Shown one piece after another: positions 17,536 to 24,265 of a DNA stretch of 24,265 nt. The stretch spans positions 8,637,554 to 8,661,818 of the forward strand of contig BFEA01000003.1 in assembly GCA_003427395.1 (NCBI GenBank), given 5' to 3'. Origin of the DNA: Chara braunii. Lineage: Eukaryota; Streptophyta; Charophyceae; Charales; Characeae. The position numbers and the translations under genes were made by a program. The notes beneath the pieces are model-generated. The model was not told the DNA's origin and did not search any database. It worked only from the letters and a program-made list of their open reading frames with translations. The stretch's first letter is position 1, and each line of letters opens with the position of its first letter.

Positions 17536-17765
17536 ACAAATGATGAAAATATGTCTGCTGGAAATCAGGTCCAGCGTCCTTGTGCCATGGTGTGAATGTG
17601 TGTGCTGGAAAACGAGTCCAGCGTCCCTATCGATCTGATCTATAGAACCTCGCAAACAAAATGAGACATCAATCCTATCAGGCGAAACCCTAATCATGAT
17701 GTAATGTGTATTACACTACTGTGATTTGTATCTGCTGGAAATCGGGTCCAGCATCCCTATACCAT
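17505..17765 (-). repeat. Tandem array of the GCTGGA/TCCAGC hairpin unit
   Basis: The unit GCTGGAAATCGGGTCCAGC plus (G/A)TCC occurs four times: near 17510, 17557, 17605 and 17737. Spacing is irregular (about 47, 48 and 132 bp) and the last two carry CCCTAT after the hairpin. On the - strand the unit is a 6-bp stem with a 7-nt loop CCCGATT. Confidence 0.7.
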
Positions 17766-17879
17766 GTGATGCATCTATATCCAACAGGCAGAAACTAATG
17801 ACCTTTGTGCAATGATAAGATATCGAAGAAGCAATACACTCCATCCTGTACATGTACTTACGTAACCTGTATCTTGAAA

Positions 17880-18530
17880 AAGAACAGAGGCATTGATTAC
17901 TCCCCTACAAAAAGGGAGGATTGACCTCCTGTTCATGAGGTATTGTTCGTAATCGAGGATTACTAGTATTCGGATGTCATCTATGCTGGCAGAATTATCA
18001 TTGTCCATCCCCTGCAAGCGATCTTCAAATTCACCAATAGCAAATCGAGTTGGCGATGCCCTGACCTATCTTCCCCCTTGATTGAAGTTGCAGAAAGCAA
18101 CTCCAATCAGCAATCTCAACAAGGGGGAGCTTCAAACCAACTCCCACCCTATACTATCCAAAGAAGAGGAGATGAACTCAGAGTACACCATCAGTTTGTA
18201 GTTGTTGAGCAGAGGTATTGATTACTTCCCCACGCCACGGAAGAACCACCTCCAGCGCATGAAGTATGAACGCAGCGAGAAATAACGAGAGAATCCTTCA
18301 TGGTTGATCACCTCACCTGACGAACCAAATCAGAACTTGTGCCCCAAATCCCCAACAGGCAATTATGATATACATCACAAAACCTGAGGGGCGAACCACC
18401 CCCTCCTCCATTGAGGTTGCGGATCGGGCAACCCCAATCAACCAAGGGGGCGGGCAGACTCAACTATCCTATCCCAACCCGATGCCAGCCAAGGAGGACC
18501 AAGCGATGGTAGGGTTTGAGGGAGGGGGAA
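17880..18530. repeat. Degenerate two-copy tandem duplication, about 327-bp period
   Basis: Landmarks recur in the same order: CAGAGG(C/T)ATTGATTAC at 17885 and 18211, TTCATGAGGTAT against GCATGAAGTAT, and ATTGA(A/G)GTTGC near 18081 and 18410. Offsets are 326-329 bp. Identity is low, so the duplication is old. No coding potential recognised. Confidence 0.5.
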
Positions 18531-18708
18531 AATATCAATCCATTTCTTCCAACCCCAATCCCATCCCTATCCACCTCAGCCAATCCCCTCCCCTCTCCCC
18601 CCATACAGCTGATAATAGCGGATGCACGCACCTTGCTGCTGAGCATGTCGCTAACTCGATCTCCGCGCACGATCGTTTTTGTTATTGTTGCTGTAGTAGA
18701 TATTATTG

Positions 18709-18740
18709 TTATTGTTGTTGTTGTTGTTGTTGTTGTTGTT
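18709..18740. repeat. (GTT)n microsatellite
   Basis: Imperfect GTTATT units grade into about nine GTT units. Confidence 0.9.
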
Positions 18741-18937
18741 CATTCCATATGTGACTGACCTTCCCAACCCCTTTTGCCACCTAAGATAACCACGGCTTGT
18801 CCTCGGCGGTCAATGTCGGGGGTGATTGCCACCATCCTTGGTCCAATGGGTCCCCCAAAGAGTGGTTGTCTAAGGACCTTTTCTTTTGATTGGGGTTTTC
18901 TGATCTTTTTTGGGGCATGGCCTTTTCCGTGCCTCGA
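18741..18937. other. No identified feature
   Basis: Nothing recognised between the microsatellite and the second MITE-like element. Confidence 0.4.
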
Positions 18938-19042
18938 TTAAACCGCCAGTACCTTTCCCAGCTATCGGCCGCAGGCCCTGCTCGCCGAGCTTTCGGGGCG
19001 CATCTGGCCGCCGCCGGAGGCGGAGTGCGGCCTCCGTGTTAA
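18938..19042. mobile_element. MITE-like element with TTAA ends, copy B (short)
   Basis: TTAAACCGCCAGTACCTTTC at 18938 matches the start of copy A. A TTAA at 19039-19042 could be the right end, but the right arm is weakly inverted. The interior is GC-rich with GCCGCCGGAGGCGGAG. As with copy A, a poly-T element begins within a dozen bases of the right end. Confidence 0.4.
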
Positions 19043-19049
19043 CCGGCGC

Positions 19050-19138
19050 TTTTTTTTTTCTTTTTCACTAGCACCCTCGGGGAGGCTCCATCTATTGGTG
19101 GGGAGCAGCACCTGCTGGAAAGCGGGTCCAGCGTCCCT
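19050..19138 (-). mobile_element. Poly-T/hairpin SINE-like element, copy 5 (partly deleted)
   Basis: A T tract passes straight into CACTAGCACCC, the right arm of the first hairpin in copy 4, so the left arm is lost. GGCTCCATCTATTGGTG...GGGAGC and GCTGGAAAGCGGGTCCAGC follow, ending GTCCCTC. Confidence 0.65.
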
Positions 19139-19900
19139 CACATATGGTTGAATTTTGAAATTTGAAAGTCCAGATTTTCAAGCGGGGAAAGGTACAGGTG
19201 GTTTAAGGATGTCCAATAGAGTAGAGGGGGGTGGGGTTTTCTTCCGGGGGGCGCCTCTGGTCCATCTCCTTTTCCCCGTCTTCAGACTCCCTTCCTTTTT
19301 CATAACCCAGAACAGGCCAGATATATTGGAAGCAGAGTCTACTGGGGTGCAGGTTCCGGTCAGATAACAACGATGGCACGGAAAAAGATCAAGATCATAA
19401 GGCCAATTAAGATTAAGGAGATCCCGGTGGCTGACAACATATGTCACGGTAGCAGTCCCCGTCAAAATTCGGCTCCACTCACGAAGCGGAAGAGCGACCA
19501 GCAGAACTCTGAGAGCTGAGTTATATGTTTCGAGTCTTTTTACCATGAACAGGAAGATGTGGTTCACTGTGTAGTAATAAGATATAAGGAAGCTGCAAAA
19601 TACTGGGTCAGAGCAGAGCAGAGCAAAGCAGAGCAGAGCAGAGAATTGGCCCTAGAGATCCACCTTTTCCCATCCCCTCTTCAGGAACACCCCATTAAAC
19701 ACGTCTCCATCCTCTCCACTAACATGCCTGCTGGTTTCCGCAAGCCAGAAAAGGTGTGGTTCAAACTTCGAAACTGTTACGGAACGCAACAGTCTGGGCC
19801 ATATGCAAAGGGAGATGCAGCATCACGCTCACTGACACAAAGAATGCAAGAGAAAAAGGTTTGGGGGTGAAACAAAGACTTCATGGAGCCTAGGTCAGTC
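19139..19900. other. No identified gene; one pentanucleotide repeat
   Basis: Short frames only. A 48-codon frame from ATG 19373 is basic at its start but has no recognisable domain. A (CAGAG)n tract with one variant lies at 19609-19643. Confidence 0.4.
19609..19643. repeat. (CAGAG)7 microsatellite
   Basis: Seven pentanucleotide units with one AAAGC-type variant. Confidence 0.9.
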
Positions 19901-19909
19901 GGTACACCT

Positions 19910-20083
19910 TTTTTTCTTTTTTTTCTTTTTTTTAAAGAAAACTTTGTACGCGGGAATCCCCACTTAACGAGGTGGTAAGAGTAACCCTGTTAAGTGGGCC
20001 CCGCCGTTGAAGGCTCCACCTATTAGTGGGGAGCTGCACCTGCTGGAAATCGGGTCCAGAGTCCCTATACAATGATCCAATGT
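19910..20083 (-). mobile_element. Poly-T/hairpin SINE-like element, copy 6, with 8-bp target duplication
   Basis: GTACACCT at 19902-19909 and 20084-20091 flanks the unit, and the left copy abuts the T tract. The body has AAAGAAAAC, a perfect hairpin CCCACTTAAC (19958-19967) with GTTAAGTGGG (19989-19998), GGCTCCACCTATTAGTG...GGGAGC and GCTGGAAATCGGGTCCAG, then AGTCCCTATACAATGATCC. At 174 bp this is the best delimited full unit. Confidence 0.75.
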
Positions 20084-20406
20084 GTACACCTAACAACTGT
20101 TGAAATGCAGACCCGATTTCAAATCCACATCATGGAACCAGATGAATGAAACCATATATCGAATTACATGGGGCCGGTCAGCTCAATGACAATATCTCAA
20201 GGGACAAAGGCGGGGGAGGGGGGGGGAACGACTGCATAGAAGCCGAAATTCTCTGCACAAGTTGTGCAAACGGTGAAAGGCCAAAAGTGTTAATCGTAAG
20301 AAGCCCAGATACACATCCGACACTGTGTGCACGGTTTAGTGAGATCTGGTTAGCAAATGGCAAGGTGGTGGGCCCTGGTGGCAGCACGCCAAGGTTCCAA
20401 AATATC

Positions 20407-20469
20407 TTTCTTTTTTTTTCTTTTTTTTTTTTTCAAACAGGACATGCTCCAATCTATTTGTGGGGAGCT
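20407..20469 (-). mobile_element. Poly-T/hairpin SINE-like element, copy 7, truncated
   Basis: CCAAAATATC (20397-20406) and CCATAATATC (20470-20479) flank a T tract, a few unique bases and GCTCCAATCTATTTGTG...GGGAGC. The third hairpin is missing. Loss of the end distant from the tail is the usual 5' truncation of retroposons. Confidence 0.65.
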
Positions 20470-20479
20470 CCATAATATC

Positions 20480-20900
20480 GAACTGGGAGAACTCAGAAAT
20501 GACAGAGTCATTTAAACAGCCATCAGCAGGACATTCGGGCTCTTTTTTTCTTTTTTTTTTTAAAACAAAAAGTGGATAAAAGTTAAAAAAAACAGGTCAG
20601 CGGCACTAGGGGGGGGGTGAAGTTCAGGCTCCAGTCTGGAGTTTCGGGACTTTTCCCAGGGCCAATCCTAGTCAGGGTGGAGACGCAATGACACAATGGT
20701 ATGGGGGAGGGGTATGGGGTTAACCCTGTCAAGGGAGAATGAGTGCACGGAGGGACGACAGAAAAGTAGGTTGCGAGCCCAGTCCTAATGGATGTACAGG
20801 CCTACGGGGTAGTAGTGGGGGGATCTGCTAGAACTGAGCAAGAACAGATGGCGGGCAGGTGCAGAAGAGAGGGCTGAAGAGAGGCAGATACCCGCCCCCA
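20480..20900. other. No identified gene; one T-rich tract
   Basis: A T-rich tract with one C at 20543-20561 resembles a family tail without a body. A G9 run lies near 20610. The rest shows nothing recognised. Confidence 0.4.
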
Positions 20901-21118
20901 AATTGTGAAAACCGACAAATTGAAATGTTGGTGAAATTTCATGAAAGTGCACTTTTGGCTTGCTGTTCTATATGTTTTTAATTTTTTTTTTCGTTTTTTT
21001 TTTAACAATAAGTTAGTAAGAAGTGCACTCTATAGATTGGTGTGAAATATGGTTAAAATGGCCCTTTGGTTTTCTTATAAATGGGGGAGAAAATTTGGGG
21101 GTCGGTTAACCTTCTGTC
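20901..21118 (+). repeat. 218-bp direct repeat, copy 1
   Basis: Starts AATTGTGAAAACCGACAAAT and ends CCTTCTGTC. It aligns with 21219-21436 with about six differences. It contains T-rich runs (T10CGT10) and AT-rich sequence. No primer site or purine tract of an LTR element is visible in the spacer. Confidence 0.85.
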
Positions 21119-21218
21119 CTAGGGTAACCTTCACCACCCTGAAAAGTGCAGTGGGGATCATGTTTTTTTGGTTTTTTTGGCTTTTCAACTTTTTTGTTTT
21201 GTTTTGGGGAGTGGTGAC

Positions 21219-21436
21219 AATTGTGAAAACCGACAAATTGAAATGTTGGTGAAATTTCATGAAAGTGCACTTTTGGCTTGCTGTTTTATATGTTTTTAAT
21301 TTTTTTTTTCGTTTTTTTTTTAACAATAGGTTAGTAAGAAGTGCACTCTATAGATTGGTGTGAAATATGGTTAAAATGGCCCTTTGGTTTTCTTATAAAT
21401 GGGGGTGAAATTTTGGGGGTCGGTAAACCTTCTGTC
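21219..21436 (+). repeat. 218-bp direct repeat, copy 2
   Basis: Second copy, offset by exactly 318 bp. The 100-bp spacer (21119-21218) is T-rich. The arrangement fits either a tandem duplication with loss or a very small terminal-repeat element (TRIM-like). Confidence 0.85.
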
Positions 21437-21839
21437 AACAATTATTGTGTGCAGCGGTTGTAGCCACTTGCAATTCGCTATGGTATAAGTCCTTGCTATG
21501 GTGAGGTGGGAGTGTGGCAGTTTTGAAGGGAAGCGCTGTTGCGCGCCCGATTGCCGCAGCAGGCTTGTGGGACGTCGCGTGCAGATGTCGTTTGATATTT
21601 CTGTAGGATTACGTGGAAATGCCACGTGTCCTTACGGGACAGCGTTGGGTTGGTGCATGATTGGAGGAGAAATCGTGATTGAGAGCCATAGCCATTTTTT
21701 GTCTTCGAAGCAAAGACGATGCTCAACTCATGAGCGCTTTGTTTAATGATACAACATTGGGTCAACAAAAGTTGCTTCATCAGATTTGCTGACTTCAAGA
21801 TTTCACGGTATTCGACTAATTGCGGTGGTGAGCTTCTGT
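21437..21839. other. No identified gene
   Basis: A + strand frame of 82 codons (21498-21746) contains CCAPDC but shows no known domain. The opposite strand is equally open, so I do not call a gene. Confidence 0.35.
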
Positions 21840-22145
21840 GAGGTCTATGACGATTGCCTACTCATAGGTCAGTTTTGCTTGATTTGGTGCAGACGGCGCG
21901 TGATAATCTTCATTGCTAGGTCAATGACTACTGGCTATTCACACTGCTCTGGGGATGGTGAATGACATTCCCCTTCGATAGGTCAGCGCCGTTCGTTTCG
22001 GCGGTGTGTGACATTCCCCATTGATAGGTCAGCGCTGGTTGATTTGGCGGTCCTCAATTGTTAGTCAATGCTGTTTGATTTGGTGGTTGTAGTAGGTCAA
22101 TGAAGATTGACCACTCACACTACTACGTCAACGATGTTGGTCTTA
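21840..22145 (+). repeat. Degenerate minisatellite with TAGGTCA units
   Basis: TAGGTCA or a one-base variant begins at 21865, 21917, 21979, 22025, 22062, 22093 and 22134. Two unit types can be told apart: AGGTC-ATGA-GATTG-C-ACTCA (21841, 21918, 22094) and AGGTCAGCGCTGTTTGATTTGGCGGT-like (21866, 21980, 22026), the latter often followed by GTGACATTCCCC. Spacing varies from 31 to 62 bp. Confidence 0.65.
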
Positions 22146-22661
22146 TTGGCTTCCTTCGAAGAGCGGTAAGCATTTGTTGACGGCGAGTGACACTTCGAGT
22201 GTCAGAGGTTTTCTATACCAGGACAAGATGGTGATTGTGCCAGAGTCGCTTTGGTCTTGAAATCATCATTGAATGAAGGACGGTAGGCAAAGAGTCTCGA
22301 TTCCCTGTCCTTTAGTGTCTGTCATCATTTGGTAATGCTAAACTGGGAAATCCAGAGCAACGAATACCAGAGTGTTTAGTTTTGACAACAGAGGGTCATT
22401 GAGACCATGAGTGGTCGAGGGGGTCGATTTTAGTACACAAGATCGTCAGAGGGGTTCTACAGGGAGGACGGGAATCGCCGGGGTTCTGAGTTCAAGCACA
22501 AATCAAGGAAGAAGCATCGAGCGACTGAAGAGAGTTTCCTTCATGAGTGAAGTGCTTCCTCCAGCCTTACAACTTCCCCTACACTTTTCCCATCCTCTTC
22601 GTCACCAGCCAGTTCATCAAATTTATCTCATACATATTTATACATAATACATAATTTATAA
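22146..22661. other. Upstream region of the LINE-type ORF; no motif
   Basis: No domain recognised. It may be the 5' untranslated part of the LINE that starts downstream. A short AT-rich run (TACATATTTATACATAATACATAA) lies before the ORF at about 22629. Confidence 0.3.
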
Positions 22662-23213
22662 TTGTTTTCACAAAACAAAATGACAAGGACAGTTCGGCAT
22701 CAGAGAGCTCACAGGCATGTTGATTCTATGTTGATGTTTCGTGGGGCAATGCTGCAATTGGCAGCAAAACAGTTGCACACGCCTATCAGAATGTCGATAC
22801 AAAGTGGGCTGAAAAAGCAGCTTTTACAATCAACAGCTTGTGATTGCTCTGATGACGAGGTCCTCGCAGAAGAGGAAAAATTGCAGAGAGACAAAAAAAA
22901 ATTGGCCCTAAAGAACCGCAGAACAGATACGAAAGGGGAAAGAAGGAACAAAGAGGTGGTGAGCACTCACGGATCTTCGATGATCTCTCTTTTATCAACC
23001 AACGTGGGCGTGGGGGGAAGNGNGAATTTGGGGATGGGAAGTAAAATGACGAACAATCCCCTTTTCACAGGAGAAATAATTAATCCTCTAACAATGAAGG
23101 GGAATGATGATCTGAGTCTTGCATGTCATGTCGAAGAGATTTCCTCGGTAGATAATGACGATTTTCCCCCTCTCCAGAGTTCAGGGGCAAAAAGAGGAAT
23201 GGATGAAGGATGA
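22662..23213 (+). CDS. LINE-type ORF1 N-terminal part
   Basis: A 183-codon frame; the second ATG at 22680 is an alternative start. It is basic, with a Lys/Arg-rich middle (KLQRDKKKLALKNRRTD) and an acidic C-terminal part containing DDFPPLQSS, the D-FPPL motif common before the nucleic-acid-binding domain of plant-type LINE ORF1 proteins. Two Ns fall at 23022 and 23024. It ends at TGA 23211-23213, and the matching downstream domain lies in the next frame, so the two are probably one gene with a frameshift or assembly error between 23170 and 23460. Confidence 0.45.
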   Translation: MFSQNKMTRTVRHQRAHRHVDSMLMFRGAMLQLAAKQLHTPIRMSIQSGLKKQLLQSTACDCSDDEVLAEEEKLQRDKKKLALKNRRTDTKGERRNKEVVSTHGSSMISLLSTNVGVGGXXNLGMGSKMTNNPLFTGEIINPLTMKGNDDLSLACHVEEISSVDNDDFPPLQSSGAKRGMDEG

Positions 23214-23235
23214 GAAAGACTGATTGAAGGATTGA

Positions 23236-24265
23236 ATGATGGAAAGGGGAATGAGGAACGGGATGGGGAAAAAAGAGAAACACAAGGAGGAGGGAGTGGA
23301 AGGAAGGAAGGAAGGGAGGGAGACCGAAAGGGAGAAAGAAGGGGGAGGGGAAAGAAGAGGGGGGAACTCAACAGAGGAGGAAAGACAGGAGATGGGAAGA
23401 GCAAAAGGAAAGGAAGTGGCCTCAACTTCGACTGCTACTTCCTGGCTTCAGAAAACAAAGGGTCATTTTCAAACGAAATCGTTGGAAGTAAAGAGACAGG
23501 GGCCGCAGGCGCAATCATTACTCATCCCCCTGGCAAATGTACCAACTGCCAGGGCCTTCTTTCTTTCAAAATTTATCANTCCCTCAGAAANGAGGGTGGT
23601 AGATAATNGGGGGAAGAAGTCCATGATTAAAATGTACCCTNCGCAGAAANTGGCAGAAAGGGATCTGATATNTNAATCCCATGCCANTAATTGGGTTTTC
23701 NATGATGACGCANCGTACAAATCAGTAAATGAAAAAATAAAATGGATNATCAAACGACTTATGCATTTGAAAGGGAGNATTGAAGCAGTAAATGAAGATT
23801 TTTTAATTCAACCGGTCTCGTCTACTACTTTTACAGTTTTAAGTGTTTACACAGCTGACAAGACTCAAATTGATAGCTGGAAAAAGCTACGTTGTGATAG
23901 GTCAAAGGTCCGCATTTATCCTTGGTCTCCCCAAAAGCAAGGCCCGGACGATAGACGAAGCCAAATGATGGAGGAAAATTTCTGGGTGGAATTTTGTCAT
24001 ATTCCGATTGAAATTCAGGGGGCGTTTTTGCATGACTTTGGGGAAAACCATGATATTGTGGATTTTATTGACCCTCTACCAGCGTATGCTGCAAAGAGGG
24101 ATGATTATTTGATGATCGCAATTAATCATCCCTCTAATATCCCTTTCAATATTGACGACGTGATTCCCTACAGAGTAGGGGGGCGAGAGTATTATATTCA
24201 CACTTCACACAAACTGCGCCCGTGGTGCTTTCGCTGTAAAGCTTACGGGCATCTCTATTTGGATC
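23236..24265 (+). CDS. LINE-type ORF1 DUF4283-like protein with zinc knuckle, runs off window
   Basis: Every codon from ATG 23236 to the last base is open (343 codons, apart from codons with N), so the true stop lies beyond the window. The first 65 residues are Lys/Glu/Arg-rich. From about 23480 the protein becomes globular: SLLIPLANVPTARAFFLSKF, IKRLMHLKGxIEAVNEDF, then SVYTADKTQIDSWKKLRCD, YPWSP, ENFWVEFCHIPIEIQGAFL and DYLMIAINHPS. That succession matches the DUF4283 (RRM-like) domain of plant LINE and retroelement proteins. It is followed by CFRCKAYGH (24226-24252), the first three ligands of a CX2CX4HX4C knuckle. The base at 24265 is C, which does not fit a Cys codon at the usual spacing. 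The role would be RNA binding in a LINE ribonucleoprotein. Codon use is AT-rich compared with the chromovirus. Twelve single Ns lie at 23579-23778. Confidence 0.65.
   Translation, partial: MMERGMRNGMGKKEKHKEEGVEGRKEGRETEREKEGGGERRGGNSTEEERQEMGRAKGKEVASTSTATSWLQKTKGHFQTKSLEVKRQGPQAQSLLIPLANVPTARAFFLSKFIXPSEXRVVDNXGKKSMIKMYPXQKXAERDLIXXSHAXNWVFXDDAXYKSVNEKIKWXIKRLMHLKGXIEAVNEDFLIQPVSSTTFTVLSVYTADKTQIDSWKKLRCDRSKVRIYPWSPQKQGPDDRRSQMMEENFWVEFCHIPIEIQGAFLHDFGENHDIVDFIDPLPAYAAKRDDYLMIAINHPSNIPFNIDDVIPYRVGGREYYIHTSHKLRPWCFRCKAYGHLYLD

Noticed and set aside
17375-17583. GTCCTTGT at 17375 and 17576 as a target duplication of copy 4
   Set aside because: The right occurrence is part of the conserved GCGTCC-T unit end, so it cannot be told from element sequence.
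18365-18758. 129- and 80-codon + frames near the GTT repeat
   Set aside because: The ends are Cys/Tyr or Val runs from the microsatellite and the rest lies in an old tandem duplication without coding signs.
19373-19519. 48-codon frame starting MARKKIKIIR, similar to the start of MADS-box proteins
   Set aside because: Similarity ends after about ten residues and no MADS core follows.
21840-22145. CRISPR-like array
   Set aside because: Repeats are only about 7 bp conserved, spacers are related to each other, and the context is eukaryotic.
23080-23425. - strand Pro/Ser/Leu-rich frames opposite the LINE ORF1
   Set aside because: Shadows of the purine-rich + strand frame with low-complexity translation.

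Overview
This is eukaryotic, repeat-dominated DNA. I see no bacterial gene layout, no rRNA or tRNA gene, and no host gene I can name. The content (Ty3/Gypsy chromovirus with a chromodomain and an initiator-Met-tRNA-type primer site, a DUF4283-like LINE protein with a zinc knuckle, a Penelope-like reverse transcriptase relic, many A-tailed short retroposons) fits a streptophyte genome. A charophyte such as Chara is my best guess from general resemblance, not from a search. There is an 829-bp N gap and scattered single Ns, so this is draft assembly.

Layout. 1-1500: low-complexity DNA with tandem repeats and an unrecognised coding remnant split by a 78-bp A-tailed insertion with 16-bp target duplications. 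1504-1614: a 45-bp-arm inverted repeat. 1842-3261: a broken reverse-transcriptase gene of Penelope-like appearance, itself hit by a tail-only insertion with 16-bp duplications; about 570 bp downstream lies a hammerhead-ribozyme-like motif (3821-3875). 3928-4070: first copy of a poly-T/hairpin SINE-like family. 4240-4666: 141-bp in-frame repeats. 4870-15387: one complete but decayed Ty3 chromovirus (LTR, primer site, leader, gag, protease, N gap, RT, RNase H, integrase, GPY/F, chromodomain, polypurine tract, LTR), flanked by ATGG. 15463-20562: a zone of nested short elements: more copies of the SINE-like family, a LINE RT relic, two TTAA-flanked MITE-like elements and a degenerate tandem duplication. 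20901-22140: a 218-bp direct repeat pair and a degenerate TAGGTCA minisatellite. 22662-24265: a LINE-type ORF1, of which the last 343 codons form an uninterrupted frame running off the window.

How it fits together. The window records successive transposition: the Penelope-like gene was broken by a small A-tailed insertion, the chromovirus landed in a TATA-poor stretch beside the 141-bp repeats, and a non-autonomous family with a T-rich/A-rich tail inserted repeatedly, three times with target duplications that abut the tail. The most interesting undescribed item is that short family: about seven copies share a common string of hairpins, and one hairpin unit has also been multiplied in tandem. 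The hammerhead-like motif behind the RT relic is the second.
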